Assembly: GCA_020724465.1 (NCBI GenBank)
Contig: DYGX01000005.1
Location: forward strand, 186,001-250,000
DNA: 64,000 nt
DNA from: Thermoflexus sp.
GTDB taxonomy: Bacteria; Chloroflexota; Anaerolineae; Aggregatilineales; Aggregatilineaceae
Direction of reading: 5' to 3'
Shown here piece after piece: positions 18,139 through 27,514 of the stretch. The first letter of the stretch is position 1. Each line of letters opens with the position of its first letter. A program made the position numbers and the translations under genes. The notes under the pieces were generated by a model. That model was not told where the DNA came from, made no database searches, and was given only the letters and a program-made list of their open reading frames with translations.

Positions 18139-20391
18139 TCAACGCCGCCGCAGCGCCACTACGCCTGCTGCCGCCCACAGCGCCCAGCCGGCGGCGGAGA
18201 TCGCCGCGCCCGCAAAGAAAGACGTTGGCCGGTAAGTGAAGGTGACCGTATGCTCGCCGGGCGGGACGCACACCGCGCGGAGCGCGACATCGGCTCGTGC
18301 TATCTCCATGCGCTCGCCGTCGACCTCGGCGCGCCAGCCGGGGTAGAACTGGTCGCTGAGCACCAGCACGCCGCCCGCGCCGGTCGTTTCGATCCGCACC
18401 TCGTTCGCCTCGTACGAGACGATCTCCGCCTCGCCGCCGCCCGCCGGGCAGTCCAGCGCCCGGTCGAGGAAGACGGTTGCCCGCAGGTCGGTGGCCGGGT
18501 CGGCAAGCTGCGCGAGTACCGCGCCGTCATCCGGCTCGACGCGCACGTCGGCTGCGATCCAGGCGCGAGGGAACGGATCGGTTCGCTCGTAATAGAAGCT
18601 GTCGTACGCGATCCCGATCAACTTGTAGTGATCAGCGTTGTCGAGCGGCTCGGTTGCCAGCACATAGCGCACGCCAAGGAGCGTATTCAAGCGACTCTCT
18701 GGATCGTCCGAATCGCCAAGCTGCTGGAATTTGTCGAATGACGCGATCAGCAGCGGGTCGTAGCCCAGGACGTGATAGTGTCCGGTGACGCTGGCGCCGT
18801 TGACCGGCCCGCCCCAGGGCAGCCGCTCCAGCACGCGCCCGGCGTCGTCCAGCGGGATGTTCGCCCGCGCGCCCGTCCAGATCGGGGCTTCGGACGCCGG
18901 GCCGACTTTGATCAACGGCGTCGCGCCGTGCCAGGCGTCGAGGATGACAAAGGCGGCGGTCAGCGCCAGCGCCCAGCGTCCGAGCGCCGGGTCCGGCTGC
19001 GTCCACAGCCAGAGCGCGGCCCACACGCCAAGCGCGAACACGCCCGCCAGCGCCAGCGCCCCGGCGACCAGATAGGCGCGCAGGGGCATCGGCTCGACGT
19101 GGCTCGACGCGGCGTACCAGCCGGTGAAGAAGATCGCCAGCGCAAAGAGCAACGCAATCAACACGGGCAGCCACACGCGCAGCGCAGGGCGGAGCAGCGC
19201 GATCCGTTCCTCGACCGTCGCGCGCTGAAGCTGAGTTACCAGCAGCGCCGCCAGCCCGGCCAGCCCGATAACAACCAGCAGCAGGCCCCGCGCGGGCACG
19301 CGGAACGAGGTCCAGCCGGGGACCCAGTGCGCCACGACCGGCATCAGCCCGCCCTCGATCCCGACGCTGTAGATCGCGCCGAAGGCGATCAGCGCCAGGA
19401 AGTAGAGGTTCTCGCGCCGCGCCCGGCGGAAAGCCAGCGGGATCGCCAGCAGAGGCAGCAACCCGGCGTAGGCGGTGTATTCCTCGACGAAATCCGCGCC
19501 CCAGTAGTAATACGGCCCGGTCTGCGGGTTGCCGAACAGCCCCGGCACAACCAGCGTCAGCAGGTTGGCGGGCGGCAGCGCGTACAGATTGGCGAAACCC
19601 AGGCCCGCGCCCTCGCGCACGGACAGGCGCCCCAGCTCAGCCGCCGGGAGCGCCATCCCCGCGCCCAGGATCAGCGCGCCCGCGCCGGTAGCAACTGCTT
19701 TCCATGCGCCATGCCACGCGGCGCGGCGGCGCTCGCCTTCCGGCGCGGTGGCGGTGTGGTACAGCCAGAGCAAGACCCACGCCAGCGCCAGATAGATCAG
19801 CAGCGGGGGATAGCCCGCCAGCAGCGCGATGCCCAGCACACCGATTCCCGGCAGCAGCGCGTGCCATGTGCGGCTGTGAAGCGCGTGGCGGTAGGCAACG
19901 ATGCCCCACGGCACCCACCCGGCGACCAGCATCAGGTTATAGTGGCCGGCGTAATAGCGCGCCCCGGCCCAGCCGCTCGTGGCGTAGATCACCCCTGCCA
20001 GCAGCGCGCCGCTGTACGTGCTGCCGAACGAGCGCGCGACCCGCGCCATGCCCCACGCGCCGAGCCAGGTATGCAGCGCCAGCATCAGCGCCATGGCCCG
20101 CTGCGTATCGGTCAGCCAGACGAACCACGTGCCGGGATAGAGCAGCGCGGCGTGCGGATTCCCGACAAAAGGATGGCCGATGAACTGGTGCGGGTTCCAC
20201 AGCGGCAGCGTCCCAGCGCGGATCATCTGGCCGGTCGCCTGGTTGAGCGGGTAGAACATGTCGAGCAGGTCTTTGCCATTGAGCCGGTCGCCGGGCTGGA
20301 GCGGGACCAGCGCGGGGCGCAGCAGGACCAGCACCAGCGCGGCCAGGACGACCGGCAGCAGCCAGGGCCGGCGTTCGAAGGCGTTTTCCAC
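18139..20391 (-). CDS. YfhO-family polytopic membrane protein
   Basis: The 750-residue protein has about 12-13 transmembrane helices, an early acidic loop (GDRLNGKDLLDMFYPLNQ) and LWNPHQFIGHPFVGNPHAAL typical of YfhO/GT-C membrane proteins. A large C-terminal extracytoplasmic domain carries the characteristic DQFYPGWRAEVDGE segment. YfhO relatives are implicated in glycosylation of lipoteichoic acid or other surface glycans. The last transmembrane helix lies at the extreme C-terminus. Confidence 0.8.
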   Translation of the reverse strand: MENAFERRPWLLPVVLAALVLVLLRPALVPLQPGDRLNGKDLLDMFYPLNQATGQMIRAGTLPLWNPHQFIGHPFVGNPHAALLYPGTWFVWLTDTQRAMALMLALHTWLGAWGMARVARSFGSTYSGALLAGVIYATSGWAGARYYAGHYNLMLVAGWVPWGIVAYRHALHSRTWHALLPGIGVLGIALLAGYPPLLIYLALAWVLLWLYHTATAPEGERRRAAWHGAWKAVATGAGALILGAGMALPAAELGRLSVREGAGLGFANLYALPPANLLTLVVPGLFGNPQTGPYYYWGADFVEEYTAYAGLLPLLAIPLAFRRARRENLYFLALIAFGAIYSVGIEGGLMPVVAHWVPGWTSFRVPARGLLLVVIGLAGLAALLVTQLQRATVEERIALLRPALRVWLPVLIALLFALAIFFTGWYAASSHVEPMPLRAYLVAGALALAGVFALGVWAALWLWTQPDPALGRWALALTAAFVILDAWHGATPLIKVGPASEAPIWTGARANIPLDDAGRVLERLPWGGPVNGASVTGHYHVLGYDPLLIASFDKFQQLGDSDDPESRLNTLLGVRYVLATEPLDNADHYKLIGIAYDSFYYERTDPFPRAWIAADVRVEPDDGAVLAQLADPATDLRATVFLDRALDCPAGGGEAEIVSYEANEVRIETTGAGGVLVLSDQFYPGWRAEVDGERMEIARADVALRAVCVPPGEHTVTFTYRPTSFFAGAAISAAGWALWAAAGVVALRRR

Positions 20392-20412
20392 TGTTGGACT
20401 CCTGGCCGCGGG

Positions 20413-21003
20413 TTAGCTGCCGAGCAGCTTGCGCTTGGCTGCCTCGAACTCGTCGTCGGTCAGATGGCCCTCGCGGTGCAGGCGGGCGAGCCGCTCGAGC
20501 CGGGCGACCAGGTCCTCTTCCGAGGGGCGCGGGCGCTGCGTCTGGCTCATGCGCACCAGGCCCTTGATCTGCTGGATGTAGGGCTGCACCTGCGTATAGG
20601 ATTTCTGGTCGAAGAAGAAGTGATACGGGTGCGCCTGCTGGGCTTCCTGGTCGAACAGGAATGTCAGCGTGGTGTCGGAGAACGGCATGGCGTGATCGCG
20701 GGTGGTGATCCACAGGCAGGGGATGGGCCGCTGCTCGTGCTGGTACACATCCAGATCGGTGATCTCGTCGTAGCGGCAACTTGCCGCGCCGAACACGTGA
20801 ATGAAGATCAGGCGCGTGTCCAGCGCCACCAGGGCGCCATGCTCGGTCAGCGAAAGCTCGACCGTCTGCATCCGCTGCCAGTCCGGGCGAGGGTTCTGGT
20901 TCTGGATGCAGAACAACACCTGTTCGTCCGGCTGCTTGAGCGATTCGAAGATACGTCGCTCGTTTCCGTGAAGAACCTCGACGCCGCCGATTGCCGTCGT
21001 CAT
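20413..21003 (-). CDS. PH-like protein with C-terminal SHOCT domain
   Basis: The 196-residue soluble protein has an N-terminal beta-rich region (about 25-125) resembling bacterial PH-like domains. It ends in a SHOCT helix pair (LARLHREGHLTDDEFEAAKR), a short oligomerisation module. It lies 21 nt upstream of the YfhO gene on the same strand, so an operon is likely. Role unknown. Confidence 0.7.
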   Translation of the reverse strand: MTTAIGGVEVLHGNERRIFESLKQPDEQVLFCIQNQNPRPDWQRMQTVELSLTEHGALVALDTRLIFIHVFGAASCRYDEITDLDVYQHEQRPIPCLWITTRDHAMPFSDTTLTFLFDQEAQQAHPYHFFFDQKSYTQVQPYIQQIKGLVRMSQTQRPRPSEEDLVARLERLARLHREGHLTDDEFEAAKRKLLGS

Positions 21004-21129
21004 AACCGCGCGCCACCTTTCACAATAAAGTGCATGCGCAAAACATTGTTCGCCGGTGCCCGCCAGGATCTCTGGCTGGCTGGATAGGTGTTCCCATTAT
21101 ACGGCGTTATCACTCCGCTGGCATCCGAC

Positions 21130-21654
21130 CTAAGGCGGACTCTGGTTGCTCTCCACCGTGCGCTGCAAGCCCAGGATCAGCGCCTCTTTCTCCGCGTCGC
21201 TGAGCCGGGCCGCCGGGTTGCCCAGCCGGTAGGTGCCGGGCGGCATCGCCCCGCTGCGGATCTCGTCGGCGATGCGCTCGGCCAGCGGCTTGGGCGCGAA
21301 CGGCTCGTCCGGGTCGATTGCGACGGCGTGCCGGTCCCACTCCGAGAAGTTGAGTGCCTCGCGCCCTTCGCTAACATCGTAGGCTAGTACCCACGAGATC
21401 GGTGCGATGCGCGCGTACCACGGCCAGTTGGTCTCGTTGCTGTGGCAGTCGTAGCACGCCAGAACGGTCAGCGCGCGCGTTTCGGGCGAGTCCCAGACCG
21501 GCTCGCGCACGACGGGCGGGTTGTCTTGCCGGACGGGGATCAGTTGAATGGCCGCCGCGACGATCAGCACGATCCCGGCGTTGATCAGCAGCGTTTGTCG
21601 CCACCAGTGGCGATCCGGCTGGGTGGGAAGGCGGGTCAGATGAATGCGGCGCAA
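21130..21654 (-). CDS. Membrane-anchored haem-binding-domain protein (CxxCH)
   Basis: The 174-residue protein has one transmembrane helix (about 21-40) and a periplasm-facing domain with CYDCH at 67-71, a c-type haem attachment motif, followed by NETNWPWYARIAPISW. It matches the haem_bd family of single-haem proteins. TTG 21654 is chosen because GGAAGGA lies 6 nt upstream and a TATAAT lies at 21702-21707; an earlier in-frame start would overlap this promoter. Probably an electron carrier or haem sensor. Confidence 0.8.
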   Translation of the reverse strand: MRRIHLTRLPTQPDRHWWRQTLLINAGIVLIVAAAIQLIPVRQDNPPVVREPVWDSPETRALTVLACYDCHSNETNWPWYARIAPISWVLAYDVSEGREALNFSEWDRHAVAIDPDEPFAPKPLAERIADEIRSGAMPPGTYRLGNPAARLSDAEKEALILGLQRTVESNQSPP

Positions 21655-21701
21655 CGTGAATCCTTCCGGGAGCCAGGCACGGGCGAACGGGATTGGCCTC
21701 A

Positions 21702-21707
21702 ATTATA
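21702..21707 (-). promoter_or_regulatory. -10 box for haem-binding protein gene
   Basis: The reverse strand reads TATAAT about 50 nt upstream of the TTG start. No strong -35 hexamer is seen. Confidence 0.4.
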
Positions 21708-21853
21708 AAGTCTTTGCCGGAGAATGCGCACCGCTCGACGTGCTGCACGGCGGGCCACAAGCGAGGCCCAGGGCAGGCGAGCATGCGCCTATGCAGCGGG
21801 GCGCCCCGTCCCGCGCGAGGCGCCCCGTGTGCTTTGGTATGCGAGCGGAGGGC

Positions 21854-22573
21854 TTATCCGCCGTTCTTGCCCGGTTTCCAGACCTGCCAGACTTTGCCAA
21901 CCAGGTCCGGGCCGGGCTTGAGGGTCGGCTGGCCGGGCTGCCAGCCCGCCGGCAGCACTTCGCCGGTCGCGCGGTTGTGCTGAAACGCCTTGACCTGCCG
22001 GATCAGCTCGGAGATGTTGCGGCCAACGGGCGGCGTCATGACTTCCATCGCCTGGATCACGCCGTCCGGGTCGATCAGGAAGCGCCCGCGAATATCGACC
22101 CCGGCGTCTTCGTCGTAGACGCCGTAGACGGTGCCGATCCGCCCGCCCGCGTCGGAGAGCATCGGGAACGGCACGCCGCCGTCGATCATCTTGGACAGCT
22201 CTTCTTCCTGCCAGATTTTGTGAGTAAAGTGACTGTCGGTGCTGACCGAGAGGGCGTGGACGTCGAGCGCCTGAAGCTCCTCATAGTGGGCGGCAACTGC
22301 CGCCAATTCGGTCGGTCAGACGAAGGTGAAATCGCCGGGGTAGAAACACAGCAGAACCCATTTCCCGGCGTAGTCCGAGAGGCGGATCGTCTTGAACGTG
22401 CCCTGGTGGTAAGCGGTCGTCTCGAAATCCGGGGCGGGTTTGCCCACACGTGCGATCATACGCGGTACCTCCTGAGGTGCGGCTGAACCATCATCGCCTG
22501 CGGCGGCCTGCTCCGGGGACAGAATCGGCCCCACGGTCGGCGGTCGGGCGCAGGAACTCAGCGGATCGGTCAT
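21854..22573 (-). CDS. Selenocysteine-containing peroxiredoxin (AhpC/Prx type), UGA at the active site
   Basis: Read through one in-frame TGA at 22316-22318, this is a full 239-residue AhpC-type peroxiredoxin that reduces hydroperoxides. The TGA is codon 86 and falls exactly at the peroxidatic cysteine: GDFTFV-TGA-PTELAAV, where the family has FTFVCPTE. The frame is intact on both sides, with [19 protein letters not shown] before and [15 protein letters not shown] and [11 protein letters not shown] after. A stem-loop follows the TGA at a distance typical of bacterial SECIS elements. The family's C-terminal resolving Cys (EVCP) is replaced by Leu (GEVLPAGW), so a 1-Sec mechanism with an external thiol is expected. 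ATG 22573 has AAGGAG 8-13 nt upstream. A point-mutated pseudogene is the alternative. Confidence 0.85.
22289..22304 (-). promoter_or_regulatory. SECIS-like stem-loop downstream of UGA
   Basis: In the mRNA, GGCGGC (22304-22299) and GCCGCC (22294-22289) form a perfect 6-bp stem closed by the tetraloop AGTT. The loop begins 17 nt after the UGA and has G as its second base. As I recall the bacterial SECIS consensus, this spacing (about 16-37 nt) and a G in the first two loop positions are required for SelB-directed insertion. The lower stem is mostly unpaired. Confidence 0.65.
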
Positions 22574-22921
22574 GCCTTGCTCCTTGCTGATTTGGCCTGA
22601 CAGACTGCCTCTGCCCCTAGTATAGATCTGTTTGTGACCGATCGCACAATCTCTGGCGCGTGTGACGCACGCGACGGGAAGCGGCGGTGTGGGATGTTCT
22701 TGCCGGGGCGACGCTGGCATTGCCTGCTGCCCCACCAGCACGTTTGACGCCGTCTTTCGCATGGGCCGAACCAGCCGGCCCCCAAGCGTGGTGCTGGCTT
22801 TCTTCCCACGGTCGGGCCTGCAGACTTCATAACAGCCTCCAGCGCGCGAAACGGCGCTCGAATTCACGGCCAGATGGATTATTATAGGCGGGTGTTTCGT
22901 TTGCCGAGGGGAGATCAGAGC
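22574..22921. other. Divergent promoter region, peroxiredoxin/SDR
   Basis: In this 348-nt spacer the reverse strand has TATACT at 22619-22624, with a weak TTGTGC 19 nt further upstream, a possible promoter for the peroxiredoxin. An A/T-rich patch near 22877-22886 precedes the SDR gene and GGGGAG lies just before its ATG. No additional gene is supported. Confidence 0.4.
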
Positions 22922-23692
22922 ATGGGACGTGTTGAGAACAAGGTTGCGCTGGTTACTGGCGGCGCGCTGGGGATTGGCCGGGCGATCTGCGAGCTGTTCG
23001 CGCGGGAAGGGGCGGCGGTGGCCGTGACCGACATCCTCGAAGCCGAAGGGCAGGCCGTGGTCGATGCGATCGCGTCGGCTGGGGGCCAGGCGGTGTTCTG
23101 GCGGATGGACGTGGCGCAGGAAGCCAGCGTGCGGCAGACGGTCGCGGCGATCGCCGCGCATTTCGGACGGATCGACATTCTGGTCAACAACGCGGGCATC
23201 TCCGGCGCCGACAAGCCGCCGCACGAGATCAGCGAGGAAGAGTGGGACGCGGTCTTCGCGGTCGATGTCAAGGGCGCGTTTTTCTGCACCAAGCACGTCG
23301 TGCCGCTGATGCTGGCGCAAGGCGGCGGCTCGATCGTCAACATCTCGTCGATCTACGGCGCCATCGGCTCGGCGGATGTGCCGCCCTATCACGCTGCCAA
23401 GGGCGCGGTGCGCCTGATGACCAAGACTGACGCCATGTACTACGCGCGGCACGGCATCCGGGTGAACTCGGTGCATCCCGGCACGATCATGACCGAGCTG
23501 GTCCGGGGCATGGCTCAGAATGCGCCGGAAGGATACGAGGCGTATATGGCAGGTCGCAACCAGATTCACCCCATCGGCCACCCCGGCGAGCCGATCGACG
23601 TGGCCTACGGCGTGCTGTACCTGGCGTCCGACGAGGCCAGGTTCGTCACCGGCAGCGAGCTGTACATCGACGGGGGCTACACGGCCCAGTAG
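22922..23692 (+). CDS. Short-chain dehydrogenase/reductase
   Basis: This 256-residue classical SDR has the NAD(P)-binding [10 protein letters not shown] near residue 12, VTDI after beta-2 (an Asp favouring NAD), NNAG in beta-4, catalytic Ser in ISSIYGAIG and Tyr-x3-Lys in [10 protein letters not shown], ending [13 protein letters not shown]. It oxidises an alcohol or reduces a ketone; the substrate cannot be assigned. Confidence 0.92.
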   Translation: MGRVENKVALVTGGALGIGRAICELFAREGAAVAVTDILEAEGQAVVDAIASAGGQAVFWRMDVAQEASVRQTVAAIAAHFGRIDILVNNAGISGADKPPHEISEEEWDAVFAVDVKGAFFCTKHVVPLMLAQGGGSIVNISSIYGAIGSADVPPYHAAKGAVRLMTKTDAMYYARHGIRVNSVHPGTIMTELVRGMAQNAPEGYEAYMAGRNQIHPIGHPGEPIDVAYGVLYLASDEARFVTGSELYIDGGYTAQ

Positions 23693-23780
23693 CGCCGCGC
23701 GTGGGCTGCGCGAGAAGTTGCAGAATCGTGTATGATCGGGCCGGGTGATGGGGCCGAGGCTCGCTGCGAAGGAACGGCTT

Positions 23781-24812
23781 ATGATCAACCGGGTGGAAGA
23801 CGAGCTGGTCGACCACGTGCGGCGCGTGATCGAGACGGCGCTCAGCCGCGAGCTGGACGTGCCTGTCGATCTGGAGCAGATCATGCCGCTGCAGGCGGCC
23901 CAGGCGTTTCTGGAGCGCCTGGCCGCGTATGTCGGCGAGCACCGCGCGCGCGAAGCCTTCGCACGCAGCGAAGCCGGGGCGGAGGTGGATCCCTTCGCGC
24001 AGCACCCGCGCAACCGCCTGAACGAGCTGACCGGCGCGGAATGGCTGTGGTTCACCAAGTCGGTGATGCGCACCAGCTATCCGTCGATCCTGGGGCACGA
24101 GTTGCGCAAGCGGCAGGGGGGCAACAAGCCGCCCCAACTGATGCAGGAACTGATCGAGTTCTTCAGCAAGCGCGGCGAGCTGGTGCTCGATCCGTTTGGC
24201 GGCGCGGGCGGGACGGCTCTGGGCGCCTATCTGGCGGGGCGGCGCTCGCTGAGCATCGAGCTGAACCCGGAATCGATCGCGATCTATCACGCGGTCTGCG
24301 CGCAGGAACACCTGACGCCGCATCGCTTCATCCAGGGCGATTGCCGCGAGGTGCTGCCGACGCTGCCGGATAATTCGGTCGATTTCATCGCCACCGATCC
24401 GCCCTACAGCCCCGAACTGGAACAAACCATGTCCGGCGAGCATCCTAGTGTCAGATACGGGCGCTCGAACCGGCGCAGCGGTTACATCACCTACAGCAAC
24501 GACCCGCGCGATCTGAGCAAGTGCACCTCGTTCGAAGCGTTTTTCGACGCGCTGGACGAGGTCGGTGCGCAGATGCTGCGCGTGCTGCGCCCGCGTCGCT
24601 ATCTGGCGCTGATCCTGCGCGACGCCTATCAGAACGGCGAGTATGTGCACACCTCAGCGATCGTAGCGGAGCGGTATCGCGCGCTGGGCTGGCGCTTCAA
24701 GGGCGAGAAGATCTGGTACAGCACCGGGACGCGCATCCGCCCCTACGGCTATCCGAGCGCCTACGTGCCGAACATCATCCACCAGAACATCCTGATCTTC
24801 CGCAAAGACTGA
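23781..24812 (+). CDS. N6/N4-type DNA methyltransferase, orphan
   Basis: The 343-residue SAM-dependent methyltransferase carries [20 protein letters not shown] (SAM-binding motif I) at about 138-157. Further on it has the catalytic [10 protein letters not shown] (motif IV, DPPY) at about residue 210, followed by a hydrophobic helix and LILRDAY. Motif I precedes motif IV. DPPY predicts amino-group methylation of adenine or cytosine in DNA. No restriction endonuclease lies next to it, so it may be regulatory. ATG 23781 follows AAGGAA. Confidence 0.78.
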   Translation: MINRVEDELVDHVRRVIETALSRELDVPVDLEQIMPLQAAQAFLERLAAYVGEHRAREAFARSEAGAEVDPFAQHPRNRLNELTGAEWLWFTKSVMRTSYPSILGHELRKRQGGNKPPQLMQELIEFFSKRGELVLDPFGGAGGTALGAYLAGRRSLSIELNPESIAIYHAVCAQEHLTPHRFIQGDCREVLPTLPDNSVDFIATDPPYSPELEQTMSGEHPSVRYGRSNRRSGYITYSNDPRDLSKCTSFEAFFDALDEVGAQMLRVLRPRRYLALILRDAYQNGEYVHTSAIVAERYRALGWRFKGEKIWYSTGTRIRPYGYPSAYVPNIIHQNILIFRKD

Positions 24813-24890
24813 AGGCGAAGGCTTGGCGCGGGCTTGCATTTGGCCTAAAAACTAGGGTAAGAACACGAGTCACACGGGGCGTAAACGGCG

Positions 24891-26483
24891 ATGGATCCAC
24901 ATGTCGGCAGGCAGTTGGGGCAGTATGAAATCCTGGAGTTGATCGGCAAAGGCGGGATGGCGACGGTCTACCGCGCGCACCAGCCGAGCATGGATCGCGA
25001 TGTGGCGATTAAGATCATCAACGCGGAGCTGGCCGCCGAGCCGGAATTCGCCGAGCGGTTCGAACGCGAAGCGCGCATCATCGCCCGCCTGCAACACCCG
25101 CATATCCTGCCGGTGTTCGACTTCGGGCGCGAGGGCGACGTGACCTTTCTGGTCATGCGGCTGATGGAAGGCGGCAACCTGGCGCGCGAGCTGCGCGACG
25201 GGGCGCTGCCGGTCAAACGCGCGGTCGAGCTGACGCGCCAGATCGCCTCGGCGCTGGATTACGCCCACCTGCGCGGCATCGTCCACCGCGATCTCAAGCC
25301 GACCAACGTCCTGCTGGACAACCTGGGCAACGCCTACCTGACCGACTTCGGCATCGCCAAGATGCTCGGTGGCGGTCCGACCACCGGCCTGACGGCTACT
25401 GGCGCGGTGATGGGCACGCCCACCTATATGGCCCCGGAGCAGTGGCGCGCCGAGCCGATCGACGGCCGGACGGACATCTACGCCCTGGGCGTGATCCTAT
25501 ACCAGATGCTGGTGGGGCAGGTGCCGTTTTCCGCCGAGACGCCGCACGGCCTGATGTACCAGCATCTGGACATGGAGCCGCCGCGCCCGCACACGCTCAA
25601 GCCCGATCTGCCGCTGAGCATCGAGCCGGTGATCGCCAAGGCGCTCGCCAAGCGCCCCGAAGACCGCTTCGCCTCGGCCAGCGAGCTGGCGATCGCGCTG
25701 GAGCAGGCGATCCAGCAGCCGGCGCGCCTGCCCGAGCAAACGCTCTTCGAGCAGGGGCGCAGCGGCGTGACCGCCGCCGAGCTGGACGCGCTGGAAGATC
25801 GCCGGGTGGAAGAGGAAATGATCCGGCACGGGGCCGGGGCCGAAGCGCCCGACGAAGCGCCGACCATGCCCGAGGAACGGGTGCCTGCCCCGGCGACTAT
25901 CGCGGCGCCGCCGCGCTACGTCCCGCCACCCCCGCCGCAGCCGGTCCAGCCGCCGCCCACCTATCAGCCGCCGGTCCAGCCGCCCGCCTACACGCCCCCC
26001 TACAGCGGCTACGACTACCAGCCGGAGCCGGAGCGCATGGCGCTGGGGCGCTGGCTGTGGGGGATCGCCATCGCCGCGGCGGTGATCGTGGCGCTGGGCG
26101 TGATCGTGGTGCTGGCGACCGGTCTGCTGGGCGGAAACGATGGCGAGCGCGGCACCACGCCGACCGTGCCGGTCGAGTCGCCCACGCCGCTGTACCGGCC
26201 CAGCGCGTCGATCCAGTCTCCGCCCAACAACACGCAGGTCGAGCTGGGCGATACGGTCGAGATTCAGTTTACGGTGCGCGATACGCAGGGGCTGACGCGC
26301 GTCGAGCTGCGGCGGCTCAACCGCGTCATCACCAGCACGCCGATCGGCGGCCAGCAGCTTTACCAGGGCTATTTCACCTACGAGCCGGATAGCACCGGCA
26401 CCCACACGCTGGAGATCGTGCCGTGGCGGGATGATGTGCGCGGTGATTCGGCGACTGTGACGCTTCAGATCGTCGCGCCCTGA
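24891..26483 (+). CDS. Membrane Ser/Thr protein kinase with Ig-like ectodomain
   Basis: The protein has 530 residues. The N-terminal PknB-type kinase (about 10-275) has GKGGMATVY as glycine loop, VAIKI with Lys41, HRDLKPTN with catalytic Asp134, DFGIAK and GTPTYMAPEQ. A Pro-rich juxtamembrane segment precedes one transmembrane helix (about 388-410). The external C-terminus (about 430-530) is a beta-sandwich of Ig-like type (SPPNNTQVELGDTVEIQFTV), not PASTA repeats. All catalytic residues are present, so it should be active. Confidence 0.92.
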   Translation: MDPHVGRQLGQYEILELIGKGGMATVYRAHQPSMDRDVAIKIINAELAAEPEFAERFEREARIIARLQHPHILPVFDFGREGDVTFLVMRLMEGGNLARELRDGALPVKRAVELTRQIASALDYAHLRGIVHRDLKPTNVLLDNLGNAYLTDFGIAKMLGGGPTTGLTATGAVMGTPTYMAPEQWRAEPIDGRTDIYALGVILYQMLVGQVPFSAETPHGLMYQHLDMEPPRPHTLKPDLPLSIEPVIAKALAKRPEDRFASASELAIALEQAIQQPARLPEQTLFEQGRSGVTAAELDALEDRRVEEEMIRHGAGAEAPDEAPTMPEERVPAPATIAAPPRYVPPPPPQPVQPPPTYQPPVQPPAYTPPYSGYDYQPEPERMALGRWLWGIAIAAAVIVALGVIVVLATGLLGGNDGERGTTPTVPVESPTPLYRPSASIQSPPNNTQVELGDTVEIQFTVRDTQGLTRVELRRLNRVITSTPIGGQQLYQGYFTYEPDSTGTHTLEIVPWRDDVRGDSATVTLQIVAP

Positions 26484-26490
26484 CGCCGTC

Positions 26491-27435
26491 TCAGCCGGTC
26501 AGGATGCGCGCCATCGTCGGGCCGTCGATGTTGCCGCCGGAGAGGATCACGCCGACGCGCCCGCTCGCCTGGATCGCGCCGCTGAGCAGCGCCGCTACGC
26601 CGAGCGCGCCCGATGGCTCGACGACCAGCTTGGTGCGATAGAACAGGAAGCGCACCGCCTCGATGATCGCGTCCTCGCTGACCGTCCGCATGTCGTCCAC
26701 GTATTCGAGCACCAGCGGGAACGTCACCGCGCCGAGCGACGGCGTGCGCGTCCCGTCGGCGATGGTCGGCGGGTTGTGGACGGTGTGCAGGGTCCGCGTG
26801 TGGAACGAGCGCGTCGCGTCGTCGGCGACTTCCGGCTCGATCCCGACCACGCGGCAGCCCGGTGCCACCCCCTTCGCCGCGATGGCCGATCCGCTGAGCA
26901 ATCCCCCGCCGCCGCACGGCACCAGCAGCCAATCGAGCGCCCCGGCGTCCTGAATGAGCTCGAGCGCGGCGGTCCCTTGCCCGGCGACGATGTTCGGGTC
27001 GTCATACGGTGGAATGATCGTATAGCCGTGCTCGGCGGCGAGGGCTTCCGCGATCTGCTTGCGGTCGCCGGTGGCGGGGTCGTAGGGGACGACGCGCGCG
27101 CCGTAGCCCTCGGTGGCAGCGCGTTTGATGGCGGGCGCGTTGTCCGGCATGACGACGGTCGTCTGCACGCCGAGCAGCCGCCCCGCCAGCGCGATCGCCT
27201 GGGCGTGGTTGCCGGACGAGTAGGTGATCACGCCACGCGCGCGCTGCTCGTCGGAGAGCAGGCTCAGCGCGTTGAACGCGCCGCGAAACTTGAACGCGCC
27301 GCCGCGCTGGAAGTTCTCGCACTTGAGCAGGACTTCAGCTCCGGCGAGGGCGTCCAGCGTGCGGGAGTGGTGGATCGGCGTGCGGTGCGCGTGTCCGCGC
27401 AGGCGCTCGGATGCGGCAAGGATGGCGGGGAACAT
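26491..27435 (-). CDS. PLP-dependent threonine/serine dehydratase-type enzyme
   Basis: This 314-residue fold-type II PLP enzyme has the PLP lysine in FKFRGAFNAL, SSGNHAQAIA as substrate loop and the phosphate-binding glycine loop PCGGGGLLSG. It lacks the C-terminal ACT-like regulatory domain of IlvA, resembling catabolic threonine dehydratase or serine racemase. It deaminates Thr/Ser to 2-oxoacids or racemises Ser. ATG 27435 lacks a clear ribosome-binding site; an in-frame TTG at 27465 is possible. It converges on the kinase with 7 nt between. Confidence 0.85.
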   Translation of the reverse strand: MFPAILAASERLRGHAHRTPIHHSRTLDALAGAEVLLKCENFQRGGAFKFRGAFNALSLLSDEQRARGVITYSSGNHAQAIALAGRLLGVQTTVVMPDNAPAIKRAATEGYGARVVPYDPATGDRKQIAEALAAEHGYTIIPPYDDPNIVAGQGTAALELIQDAGALDWLLVPCGGGGLLSGSAIAAKGVAPGCRVVGIEPEVADDATRSFHTRTLHTVHNPPTIADGTRTPSLGAVTFPLVLEYVDDMRTVSEDAIIEAVRFLFYRTKLVVEPSGALGVAALLSGAIQASGRVGVILSGGNIDGPTMARILTG

Positions 27436-27514
27436 GGCGCTAGTCCAGTATGCTGGCGAGGTCAAACCGGCGATTTTAACCTGAAAGAAATGCGAACTGT
27501 ACTTATTCTGAACA

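Noticed and set aside
22316-22318. Interpretation of the peroxiredoxin as a pseudogene with a nonsense mutation
   Set aside because: The only lesion is TGA exactly at the catalytic Cys, followed by a SECIS-like hairpin and intact sequence, which fits Sec far better than random decay; kept as the formal alternative.
22316-24073. A 585-codon minus-strand frame running through the SDR and methyltransferase region into the peroxiredoxin
   Set aside because: Only its last roughly 85 codons are a real gene (peroxiredoxin N-terminus); the rest is antisense to well-supported genes.
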